NCBI RefSeq assembly: GCF_033878955.1
Contig: NZ_CP138858.1
Coordinates: forward strand, 3,499,001 to 3,563,000
DNA from: Coraliomargarita algicola
GTDB taxonomy: Bacteria; Verrucomicrobiota; Verrucomicrobiia; Opitutales; Coraliomargaritaceae
DNA: 64,000 nt
Direction of reading: 5' to 3'
The first letter of the stretch is position 1. The number at the start of each line of letters is the position of its first letter. The notes under the pieces are model-generated. The model ran no database searches. It saw nothing but the letters and a program-made list of their open reading frames with translations, and had not been told where the DNA came from. Both the position numbers and the translations under genes were made by a program. Shown here one piece after another: positions 42,486 through 50,705 of the stretch.

Positions 42486-43280
42486 AGCGTTGTGGAAGGC
42501 TTCGATGAGTTCTTCGGGGTTTTCCGATTTCATCAAGGCTTCGCCGACGAGAATAGCATCGGCACCGCAGGCGCTGGCGCGTTCGGCGTCTTCGAGGTCG
42601 AAGATGCCGCTTTCGCTGACTTTGATTATCCCGTCGGGAATCTGAGGGATCAATCGCTCGGATGTGGCCAGATCGGTTTTGAAGCGCTTGAGGTCTCGGT
42701 TATTGACGCCGATAATCTTGGGGTCGAACTTGAGCGCTTTCTCCAGCTCGCGTTCTTCGTGGATTTCGTAGAGCGCATCGAGTCCGGCGATACCGGCGGC
42801 GTCGCGCAGGGCTTTAATCTCGTCGTTTTCCAGGGCGCGGACGATGATCAAGATGCAACGGGCCCCTGCTTCGGCCGCTTCGGCGACTTGCACGGGGTGC
42901 ACCATGAAGTCTTTGCGCAGGCAAGGCGTCTTGCGATTGTGGCATTCGAGGAACTCGACGACATCCCAGAGATCTTTCAAGGAACCGCCGAAGTAATCGG
43001 TATCGGTGAGGATGGAGAGGCAGTCGGCCTCGGCGTTGATATATTCGCGGGCCTGCTCGACCGCATCGAGTGAGGCGGATGCGATCTCACCGGCGGAGGG
43101 CGACTTCCGCTTGATCTCGGCGATCACAGAGAGACGATCTTTACGGGCCAGGGCTTTGAGGAAGCTGCCTCCTTGGGTCTGCATGCGACCGAGACGCTCC
43201 AGTTCCTGATCGCGGACGGGGCGTATTTGATTTCGCAGGGAGTGCCGCTTGGCGGCCATGATTTCGGATAATTTGTCCAT
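42483..43280 (-). CDS. trpC: Indole-3-glycerol-phosphate synthase
   Basis: A 265-aa TrpC TIM barrel of tryptophan synthesis. Motifs: VIAEIKRKSPSAGEI (catalytic Lys/Glu), YINAEADCLSILTDTDYFGGSL, PCLRKDFMVHPVQVAEA, IIGVNNRDLKRFKTD and VSESGIFDLEDAERASACGADAILVGEALM. Length is normal. No other trp gene is nearby. The ATG at 43280 diverges from the YdbH-like gene. Confidence 0.95.
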   Translation of the reverse strand: MDKLSEIMAAKRHSLRNQIRPVRDQELERLGRMQTQGGSFLKALARKDRLSVIAEIKRKSPSAGEIASASLDAVEQAREYINAEADCLSILTDTDYFGGSLKDLWDVVEFLECHNRKTPCLRKDFMVHPVQVAEAAEAGARCILIIVRALENDEIKALRDAAGIAGLDALYEIHEERELEKALKFDPKIIGVNNRDLKRFKTDLATSERLIPQIPDGIIKVSESGIFDLEDAERASACGADAILVGEALMKSENPEELIEAFHNA

Positions 43281-43371
43281 ACTTTATGGGGAAAGTGTCT
43301 GCGCTCTGCGTGAAGTTCAAGCCGGAGTTTCATGCATTCGGGCTATTCGCTTGAACTTAGCTGTGGGCAGC

Positions 43372-45390
43372 ATGTATTCTTTGGGAAATATGATTCAACC
43401 GTGGATGAGAGCTTTTTGCCTTGCAGGGGTATTTGTCATGGTTGGCTTGGGGGTCTTGTATTTTAAAAGTGCTGCGATCTTTGAAGCGATCGTATTGCCA
43501 CGCTTGGAGGCGCGTGGCGGGCAGCTGGAGCTGGAATCGCTGCGTCTCAGTTTGTCGGGGGCAGAGTTGCAGGTGACGCACTATCAAGAGGCGAATCTGC
43601 GTGTGGAGGGCTTGCGCCTTTTTTGTCCATGGAGCCAAGTTTGGTCGTTAGCCGAGGGCTATGTAGGCAGTGTGTATGTAGATGCTGTGCATATTCGATT
43701 GAGTGAGGACACTGCAGTCGAGAAAGCCGGGGGTGGTGACTCGGTGGACCAGGTTGGGGATCGATCGAGTCTCGCGGGGAAGGTCGCAGAGTGGGCGACT
43801 TTGATCGATGGCTTGCCTGTTTTAGCGCTGGACGTGACAATCGCGGATTGGATGCTTGTCGCCGGTGGACAGTCGTTGCATGGCGACTTGGAGCTTTCGC
43901 TACTGCGCGGAATGGGGGAGGCGACGCATATTGCGGCCCACTTAAAGAGTCGTGGGCTTGAGTTGGACTCGCGCCTCAAGGTGCTGGCTGGGGGCGAGGG
44001 TCTCTCGCTGGATTTTACACTCAGTGGGCAGGATTGGGATCATTTTCAGGCAGATTATTTGCAAGCGATCTCGTCGCAGTGGACGCAGGCAGGCGGGGAG
44101 CTATATGTCAATTCGATGGGAGATGGCCGTGGTTTTTTGGATGCTTCGGGCTATGCGCGTTGGTTGCGTGTGGCACCGGAGCAGTTGAGCTACAGCGTGC
44201 TGGCTGATCTGGGGGCGGTTGAAATCTATGCACCTACGGGGGAGTTAATTTTACAGCAAATGGCTGCGGGCCTGGCTCGTGATCGAGCAGGGCGTGTGCG
44301 ATCTTACGCCAAGGGGGACATCGATTCGGTTCGAGTGGGGTCTTGGATGGAGACGGGCGGCGAGTGGGCGGTTAGGCAAGACCATGCGGCATTGGCGGGG
44401 GAATTACGCATCGGTAAGTCTATTTCACTGTCTGTGGCGCATGAGGATTGGGCCCAGTTGCGTCAAGGAAACGGAAGGGGGCGTTTTTATTTGGAGGCGA
44501 GTTCGGTGGATGCTGAACTTTTGCGTGCGTTTGACTTGGCTGGAGTTCCTGATGACTTGACCGTAGACTTAGAGCTGCGTGCGGAGGGCGAAGGAGTGTT
44601 TGCTGCGTGGCAGCTTGTGAGTGCGCAAATTGAAGTGGATACGCTGGTCAGGGAGGCCGCGTTGACCACTACCGGCGTTTCGCTTGAAAATGCGCGGGCT
44701 CAGGTCGATCTGGAAGTCTCGGATGCCAGGCTACAGAGTGGTTTATTGGAGCTGAATATTGAGCTGCTGGATGTGCTTGGTTTTGGCTTTGATCAATTGA
44801 ATCTAGAGATGCGGACGGATGAGGATGCCTTGTTGGCCTTGCAGCCAGTGCATGTGGGATTTCTGGGTGGCGAATTGTTTATCGATGCGATGGAAATCGA
44901 TCCATCAGAGCTGGAGGGGCTCAGTTTTCGTATTGGATTGAAAGAGATCGACCTCGCTCAACTCGCTACTGCTGTGCCTCAGTTTAAGGGAGAGGTCTCG
45001 GGGAAGTTATCCGGGCACTTGGTGGGTGTATTTAAAGAGGGACAGCCTGTATTGACAGATGGGCGACTCGATGTCGACCCCGAGCAGGGGGCGCGCTTGC
45101 GCTATGATGTGACTGGTTTACTCACGCGGGGCATGGCGGAAGGGAGCCCTTCTTATAAGCAGTATCGCATGGCAGAGCGCGCGTTTGAAGATTTAGCGCT
45201 CAAGCGTTTCAGCATCGATGTTTTTCCTGATGATAATCCCACTCGACCATTTCGATTGGAGCTCTTTGGCGAGTCTTTGCAGGGGAACACGATGGTGCCT
45301 GTGGATTTTAGTCTGAATGTTAACGTCGATGATACTGCCGGAGTCTTAGAGCTGCTGCGTATGATTCAGCGCGGAGAGCTGGAGTTTTGA
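43372..45390 (+). CDS. YdbH/AsmA-like intermembrane transport protein
   Basis: About 672 aa with one N-terminal membrane anchor (FCLAGVFVMVGLGVLYFKSAA), followed by a long beta-rich body, as in AsmA-like proteins that bridge the envelope. The C-terminal ~200 residues fit the YdbH family (GKLSGHLVGVFKEGQPVLTDGRL, FEDLALKRFSIDVF, TMVPVDFSLNVNVDDTAGVLELL). YdbH in E. coli is one of the redundant phospholipid carriers to the outer membrane. Start uncertain: ATG at 43372 or 43390. Divergent from trpC. Confidence 0.75.
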   Translation: MYSLGNMIQPWMRAFCLAGVFVMVGLGVLYFKSAAIFEAIVLPRLEARGGQLELESLRLSLSGAELQVTHYQEANLRVEGLRLFCPWSQVWSLAEGYVGSVYVDAVHIRLSEDTAVEKAGGGDSVDQVGDRSSLAGKVAEWATLIDGLPVLALDVTIADWMLVAGGQSLHGDLELSLLRGMGEATHIAAHLKSRGLELDSRLKVLAGGEGLSLDFTLSGQDWDHFQADYLQAISSQWTQAGGELYVNSMGDGRGFLDASGYARWLRVAPEQLSYSVLADLGAVEIYAPTGELILQQMAAGLARDRAGRVRSYAKGDIDSVRVGSWMETGGEWAVRQDHAALAGELRIGKSISLSVAHEDWAQLRQGNGRGRFYLEASSVDAELLRAFDLAGVPDDLTVDLELRAEGEGVFAAWQLVSAQIEVDTLVREAALTTTGVSLENARAQVDLEVSDARLQSGLLELNIELLDVLGFGFDQLNLEMRTDEDALLALQPVHVGFLGGELFIDAMEIDPSELEGLSFRIGLKEIDLAQLATAVPQFKGEVSGKLSGHLVGVFKEGQPVLTDGRLDVDPEQGARLRYDVTGLLTRGMAEGSPSYKQYRMAERAFEDLALKRFSIDVFPDDNPTRPFRLELFGESLQGNTMVPVDFSLNVNVDDTAGVLELLRMIQRGELEF

Positions 45391-45464
45391 ATTCGACTGC
45401 CTGTCTGTGTGACTGAAAAAACGCGCTGCCAGTCGGAAATCTTTCGATTAGGATTATGGCACAA

Positions 45465-45494
45465 AAAAGCCGTCCCGGTGGGGGGACGGCTTTT
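45465..45494. terminator. Bidirectional intrinsic terminator between ydbH-like gene and sod
   Basis: Stem AAGCCGTCCC / GGGACGGCTT around a short G/T loop, with A-tract before and T-tract after, so it can serve both converging genes. Confidence 0.9.
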
Positions 45495-45542
45495 GTTATG
45501 AAGCTTGCCGGGACCATCAGGCCTCGGCCTTTTCTAAATTAC

Positions 45543-46169
45543 TTACGCTTTTGCGCTCTTGTAGTTCTCCTCGGCAGCGTTCCAATCGACGACATTCCAG
45601 AATGCTTCGATGTATTTTGGACGAAGGTTCTGATACTTGAGGTAGTAGGCGTGCTCCCAAACGTCGAGACCGATGACGGGTTTGCCTTCAACTTCAGCCA
45701 CACCTGTCATGCAAGGGCAGTCTTGGTTGGGAGTGGAAGTCACTGCGAGTGAACCGTCTGCCTTTACGATGAGCCAAGCCCAACCGGAGCCGAAACGTGT
45801 GGCACCAGCTTTTGCAAATGCTTCTTTGAAGGCATCGAAGCCGCCGAGTTCTGCGTCGATGGCTGCAGCGAGTTCACCTACTGGAGCGCCGCCACCGTTG
45901 GGGCTGAGGATTTTCCAGAAGAAGCTGTGGTTGGCGTGGCCACCACCGTTGTTGCGTACTGCGCCGCGTTTTTCAGCAGGAACTGCTTCGAGGTTGCCGA
46001 TGATTTCGCAAAGGCTTTTGTCTTCGAGGCCAGTGCCTTCGAGGGCGGCGTTTAAGTTGGTGACGTAAGCGTTGTGGTGCTTGTCGTGGTGGATTTCCAT
46101 TGTGCGCGCATCAAAGTGCGGCTCAAGCGCATCATTTGCGTAAGGAAGTGCGGGTAGTTCGTGTGCCAT
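45543..46169 (-). CDS. sodA: Superoxide dismutase, Mn-type
   Basis: A 208-aa Fe/Mn superoxide dismutase. Metal ligands: H27 region (EIHHDKHHNAYV), H in GGGHANHSFFW, D and H in LDVWEHAYYL. The GGGHANHSFFW and NQDCP pattern (Gly in the first, Gln in the second) fits Mn-type over Fe-type. No signal peptide, so cytosolic. Convergent with the YdbH-like gene across a shared terminator. Confidence 0.93.
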   Translation of the reverse strand: MAHELPALPYANDALEPHFDARTMEIHHDKHHNAYVTNLNAALEGTGLEDKSLCEIIGNLEAVPAEKRGAVRNNGGGHANHSFFWKILSPNGGGAPVGELAAAIDAELGGFDAFKEAFAKAGATRFGSGWAWLIVKADGSLAVTSTPNQDCPCMTGVAEVEGKPVIGLDVWEHAYYLKYQNLRPKYIEAFWNVVDWNAAEENYKSAKA

Positions 46170-46263
46170 GGTTTTTTTATTATAATTTAGGTTTAGTTTC
46201 TTAGAGAGAATGTAAGATGATGTGGAGTGTCCGACTCACTGTCAAATGACTGATTGGAAATTT

Positions 46264-47616
46264 CTACTGATTGGGCAGCGCTTTTTTGTCGTTGGAGCTG
46301 GCATTTGTGATTTTGACGACGACCGCGCTCAGCGCCAGCAGCGCGATGAGGTTGGGGATCGCCATCAAGGCGTTGAATGTGTCGGCCATGAGCCATACAA
46401 AGTCGAGCTCCATTAGCACGCCAATGGGCACGGCCACTGTCCATAAAATACGAAAAGGCCAGATTGATTTTTCGCCAAATAAGTAATGTACGCAACGCTC
46501 TCCATAGACCGACCAACCGATCAATGTCGTAAAGGCGAAGGTGGCTAAGCTAATTGAAACGATGAGTTGGCCGACTCCTGGGAACGCGGTTTCGAAGGCT
46601 GCTGAGGTCAGTGGTGCACCGGACTCGCCGCTGGTCCATACCCCCGTGAGTAGAATCGCAAAGCCAGTCATGCTGCAGATGACGATGGTATCTATGAAGG
46701 TGCCGAGCATGGCAATCATGCCTTGTTGGCGGGGGCTATTAGTTTGGGCATGTGCGTGGGCGATCGGAGCGCTACCGAGGCCGGCCTCGTTGGAGAAGAC
46801 CCCACGCGCGACACCGAAACGAATCGCGGCCATCATTGCTGCGCCCGTAAAGCCACCCGCGGCGGCATGTCCGGTGAAGGCACTTTTTAAGATGAGCCCG
46901 ATCATCTCGGGCACCTGGGCGATATGGATCACGATGATTGCAATGCCGAGTGCCAGATAGCTGAGTGCCATGATCGGCACGAGCTTGCCTGCTACAGCTG
47001 CGACGCGTTTCACTCCACCGAGAATCACAAAGCCAACCAGGCACATCAACACTAGGCCTGTCGCTTCGACAGGTATATTCAGTGAAGTGTAGAGTGCATC
47101 GGCGACGGAGTGGCTCTGTACGGTGTTGCCGATGCCAAAGCCCGCAATGGCTCCGAAAAAGCTGAAGGCGACTGCCAGCCAGGTCCATTTCTTGCCAAGT
47201 CCATTGCGAATATAATACATGGGGCCACCGACGTAACGGCCGGAGTCTGTTTGTTCGCGGTATTCCACCGCCAGGACGGCTTCGGCGTATTTGGTGGCCA
47301 TGCCCACCAGCGCTGTCAGCCACATCCAAAACATGGCGCCGGGGCCGCCGAGCGCAATGGCAGTGGCAACTCCCGCTATGTTACCTGTGCCCATGGTCGC
47401 CGAGAGCGAGGTCATCAATGCGTTGAAAGGTGAGATTTCGCCCGCACTGGAATGGCTCTGGCGCCCTTTCCAGAGTAGTTTGAAGCTGGCTGCCAGTTTG
47501 AGCCAGGGCATGCATCGCAGCCGGATGGTTAAATAGATGCCAGTGCCCAGTATTAGAGTGAGCATGAAGGGCCCCCATACGAGGCCGTTGAGTTTGGAGA
47601 GAAGGTCATCGATCAT
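46264..47616 (-). CDS. Alanine/glycine:cation symporter (AGCS family)
   Basis: A 450-aa sodium:amino acid symporter. Motifs: SPFNALMTSLSATMGTGNIAGVATAIALGGPGAMFWMW, shortened here as TMGTGNIAGVATAIALGGPG (AGCS signature), KYAEAVLAVEYRE, GGPMYYIRNGLG, RFGVARGVFSNEAGLGSAPIA and TLIGWSVYGERC. About 10 hydrophobic segments. Substrate likely D/L-alanine or glycine. Confidence 0.93.
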   Translation of the reverse strand: MIDDLLSKLNGLVWGPFMLTLILGTGIYLTIRLRCMPWLKLAASFKLLWKGRQSHSSAGEISPFNALMTSLSATMGTGNIAGVATAIALGGPGAMFWMWLTALVGMATKYAEAVLAVEYREQTDSGRYVGGPMYYIRNGLGKKWTWLAVAFSFFGAIAGFGIGNTVQSHSVADALYTSLNIPVEATGLVLMCLVGFVILGGVKRVAAVAGKLVPIMALSYLALGIAIIVIHIAQVPEMIGLILKSAFTGHAAAGGFTGAAMMAAIRFGVARGVFSNEAGLGSAPIAHAHAQTNSPRQQGMIAMLGTFIDTIVICSMTGFAILLTGVWTSGESGAPLTSAAFETAFPGVGQLIVSISLATFAFTTLIGWSVYGERCVHYLFGEKSIWPFRILWTVAVPIGVLMELDFVWLMADTFNALMAIPNLIALLALSAVVVKITNASSNDKKALPNQ

Positions 47617-47701
47617 AGGCTTGGTAGGTGGCGTGTTTTCGGAGGGTGAGGGTGTTCGTGCTTGCGTGTGGCGGGGCGACCTTGTGAGTCGCTTGGGCTA
47701 T

Positions 47702-48226
47702 TTATTCGGAGTCGAGCGTTTTGCGCTCTTTATTTTCGAGGCGCTTCTTGTCGAAGAAGGCCTTTAAAATTTGGTGGTTCAACTCTTCCAATACGCCGCC
47801 GGTGGATTCGAATTTGTGATTACTGCGGGGGAGTGCGCCTAGGTCGGTCGCGCCGCCGACGCAACCCATTTTGGGGTCGGGTAAGCCGTAGTAAACCTTG
47901 CCGATGCGGGCGATTACCAGAGCTCCGGAGCACATCGGGCAGGGCTCTTTGGTCACGTAGAGTGTGCATTCGTTGAGTCGCCAGTCGCCCAAGGTGTTGG
48001 CTGCTTGGGAGATCGCGAGGATTTCTGCGTGTGCTGTTGGGTCGTTGGCGGTGCGCGATTGGTTATGCGCGGCAGCGATGATGCGTCCGTTGTGTTCGAT
48101 CACTGCACCGATGGGCACTTCATCTTTTTTCCATGCCTCAATCGCCTCATTGTAGGCGTGGGTCATGTAGTAGCTGGCGTCGCGATTGAGTTCGGATGGA
48201 TAGATCTTTTCGAAGGGACAGGTCAT
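47702..48226 (-). CDS. tadA: tRNA-specific adenosine deaminase
   Basis: A 174-aa deaminase that makes inosine at position 34 of tRNA-Arg(ACG). Zinc site: H-A-E in PTAHAEILAI and PCPMCSGALV. VPIGAVIEHNGRIIA at the start of the fold and GGATDLGALPRSNHKFE near the C-terminus are usual for the family. Confidence 0.92.
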   Translation of the reverse strand: MTCPFEKIYPSELNRDASYYMTHAYNEAIEAWKKDEVPIGAVIEHNGRIIAAAHNQSRTANDPTAHAEILAISQAANTLGDWRLNECTLYVTKEPCPMCSGALVIARIGKVYYGLPDPKMGCVGGATDLGALPRSNHKFESTGGVLEELNHQILKAFFDKKRLENKERKTLDSE

Positions 48227-48356
48227 GTGATGGGACTGGAAGGAGGCGTATTGAAATATAGAGGAAGAGAGATTAGGCTTGAGGGAACTGTGGTATGTGA
48301 GAGCATTCTTGACTTTTAGTATAAAGGCGATTGTCTCGCCGCTTTCCTAATTATCT

Positions 48357-48638
48357 ATGGCAAAAGCACAAAGCGAAGAATACGTTGAAGTCGAAGGCAA
48401 AATTGTAGCGGTCCTCCCGGGCACTATGTTTCGTGTCGAGCTTGCGAATGGGCACCAGGTGCTCGCTCACATCTCGGGTAAACTTCGCAAGCACTTTATT
48501 AAGATCACGACTGGTGATACCGTAAAAATGGAGATGAGCCCTTACGATTTGGATAAGGCGCGCATCGTCTATCGTTTACGTAACGCTCATGTGCAGCGCA
48601 ATGCGCCTAAGCGAAGTTACGGTCCACGTCGTCGATAG
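48357..48638 (+). CDS. infA: Translation initiation factor IF-1
   Basis: A 93-aa S1-like OB-fold protein: VEVEGKIVAVLPGTMFRVEL, GHQVLAHISGKLRKHFI and GDTVKMEMSPYDLDKARIVYR. It has a basic ~20-residue C-terminal tail (NAPKRSYGPRRR) beyond the usual 72 residues. Monocistronic-looking or with cysK, 27 bp downstream. Confidence 0.95.
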   Translation: MAKAQSEEYVEVEGKIVAVLPGTMFRVELANGHQVLAHISGKLRKHFIKITTGDTVKMEMSPYDLDKARIVYRLRNAHVQRNAPKRSYGPRRR

Positions 48639-48665
48639 CTCTCTTCCTCCCTATATTCTCGAATC

Positions 48666-49625
48666 ATGAATAAGCTATACGCCTCCATTACTGACACCGT
48701 GGGCAGCACGCCTTTGGTAAAAATTAACAACACGACTGCCGGCCTGAACGCTGACATTTATGTGAAATGTGAGTTCTTTAATCCTCTTGCGAGTGTTAAA
48801 GATCGTATTGGTAAGGCCATGATCGAAGCTGGCGAGCGCGATGGAAAAATCGGCGAGGGCAGCATTATTATTGAGCCGACTTCAGGTAACACTGGTATCG
48901 CATTGGCCTTTGTCTGTGCGGCTAAAGGTTATAAGCTCATTCTTACTATGCCGGAGACGATGTCGGTGGAGCGCCGTGTGCTGCTTCGTATGCTGGGGGC
49001 TGAGATTGTTTTGACACCTGGGCCTAAGGGCATGCCGGGGGCGATCGCTCGCGCCGAAGAATTGGTCAAGGAATATGGCGAAAAGGCTTACATGCCGCAA
49101 CAATTTGAAAATCCTGCCAACCCTGAAGCGCACCGTAAGACGACTGCCGAGGAAATTTGGGCCGCGACTGATGGTAATATCGATGCTTTTGTCGCTGGTG
49201 TAGGTACCGGGGGCACTATCACTGGTGTGTCGGAGGTGATTAAGTCTCGCAAGGAACTGCTGACTGTCGCCGTTGAGCCTGTCAACAGCGCGGTTATCTC
49301 AGGCGAGGGCCCGGGTCCACACAAGATTCAGGGGATCGGAGCTGGCTTTATTCCAAAGAACTGCAACACCGATATCATCGACGATGTGATCAAAGTTTCG
49401 AATGAAGACGCATTTGCCACCGCACAGTCGCTGGCAGAAAAAGATGGTCTTCTGGTCGGTATTTCCACCGGGGCAAATGTTTGGGCGGCGATGGAACTCG
49501 CCAAGCGCCCTGAGATGGCTGGTAAGCGGATTGTTACCGTTGCATGCAGCTTTGGCGAGCGCTACCTCTCCACTCCATTGGCAGAGAAAGCCCGTGAAGA
49601 GATGGCGGCTGCAACTGCAAGCTAA
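48666..49625 (+). CDS. cysK: Cysteine synthase A (O-acetylserine sulfhydrylase)
   Basis: A 319-aa PLP enzyme that makes cysteine from O-acetylserine and sulfide. PLP lysine in NPLASVKDRIGKAM; EPTSGNTGIALAFV; phosphate loop GVGTGGTITGVSEV; IQGIGAGFIP; VGISTGANVWAA. Length matches CysK. A strong terminator follows. Confidence 0.95.
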   Translation: MNKLYASITDTVGSTPLVKINNTTAGLNADIYVKCEFFNPLASVKDRIGKAMIEAGERDGKIGEGSIIIEPTSGNTGIALAFVCAAKGYKLILTMPETMSVERRVLLRMLGAEIVLTPGPKGMPGAIARAEELVKEYGEKAYMPQQFENPANPEAHRKTTAEEIWAATDGNIDAFVAGVGTGGTITGVSEVIKSRKELLTVAVEPVNSAVISGEGPGPHKIQGIGAGFIPKNCNTDIIDDVIKVSNEDAFATAQSLAEKDGLLVGISTGANVWAAMELAKRPEMAGKRIVTVACSFGERYLSTPLAEKAREEMAAATAS

Positions 49626-49652
49626 GCTTTTGTTCGCAACTATAGTTTTACT

Positions 49653-49686
49653 AAGCCCCGATCCCTAGCGGGTTCGGGGCTTTTTG
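49653..49686 (+). terminator. Intrinsic terminator after cysK
   Basis: Stem AAGCCCCGA / TCGGGGCTT, extended by CC/GG, then T5; 28 nt after the cysK stop. Confidence 0.92.
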
Positions 49687-49754
49687 TGTTTACCTTCTCC
49701 TCTATCTACGGTCAGCCTATCGTTTCTTTAAATTCACTCAACCCAGCAAATTAT

Positions 49755-50705
49755 ATGTCGGTTACTGCAAAAATCCTTTTCCCCTGCGTCTCTTTAGCGG
49801 CGTTCGTATTCACTGCCTGTGGTTCTAAGTCAGAATCCACAGAAAAACCGGAAGCAAGTATTCCAGACGCACCGGATGCGGCCATTCAAACGATTGCAAC
49901 GGAATTGAGCAACGGCAACGGGGCGATTCTTTGGGAGGCGATGCCTGCCAGCTATCAAAATGACGTCAACACGGTGGCGCAACTGGCGGGCACTAAGGTC
50001 GATGCAGAGATCTATAATAAAGGCTTTGCTTTGATTGGTCGCTTGGCAGATGTGGCGAATAAGCAAAAGGAGTTTATCTTAAATACCCAGTTAGGTGGTG
50101 AGAAGCCTGCTGAGCAGATCGCAAAAATTGAGGCTGCATGGCCTTCGATTATCGGATTTGTGAAGACCCTTACCGATAGTTCGCTGGCAAGTGCGGAAGG
50201 GCTGCAGGCGTTTGATGGTCTGGCGTTTTGCGAGACGACGGTTTCGACCTTGGTCGATTTTTCCCAGGACCTTGCTCAGCTGAGTGATGAGCCCAATCCA
50301 TTGGATTTCGGCGCGGTGAAATTACTCGCGAGCACGGACACCACGGCATCCTTGGAAATGACCTTGCCTGATGGCACTGTGAATACTGAGGAATTTTCTA
50401 AAGTAGAGAACCGTTGGGTGCCGACCGAAATGGCCAGCAGCTGGGCCTCTGATATGGCCAATGCTAAGGCGCAGCTAGAGGCGATTTCGCCCGAAGAGAT
50501 TGCGAAAAATAAACCTCAAATCATGGGAGCAATCACGATGTTTGAGGGCATTTTAGGGCAAATCGATGCGGCGGAAACTCAAGAGCAATTTGACCAAGCC
50601 CTGCAAGGCGCAATGATGCCAATTATGGGGCTCATGATGATGCAAGGTGGCATGGGGGGCGGTAGCGCACCTGCAATGCCAGCCGTGCCGACGCCGGCAC
50701 CTTAA
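49755..50705 (+). CDS. Putative lipoprotein of unknown function
   Basis: A 316-aa protein. The ATG at 49755 gives a lipoprotein signal (ILFPCVSLAAFVFTACGSK, lipobox FTAC); the frame is open 23 codons further upstream into the cysK terminator, so that start is rejected. The body is helical (DAAIQTIATELSNGNG..., IAKIEAAWPSIIGFVKTL), and the C-terminus is Met/Gly/Pro-rich (GLMMMQGGMGGG). No family recognised. Its stop adjoins the TTG start of the DUF4838 gene, so the two may be co-translated. Confidence 0.7.
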   Translation: MSVTAKILFPCVSLAAFVFTACGSKSESTEKPEASIPDAPDAAIQTIATELSNGNGAILWEAMPASYQNDVNTVAQLAGTKVDAEIYNKGFALIGRLADVANKQKEFILNTQLGGEKPAEQIAKIEAAWPSIIGFVKTLTDSSLASAEGLQAFDGLAFCETTVSTLVDFSQDLAQLSDEPNPLDFGAVKLLASTDTTASLEMTLPDGTVNTEEFSKVENRWVPTEMASSWASDMANAKAQLEAISPEEIAKNKPQIMGAITMFEGILGQIDAAETQEQFDQALQGAMMPIMGLMMMQGGMGGGSAPAMPAVPTPAP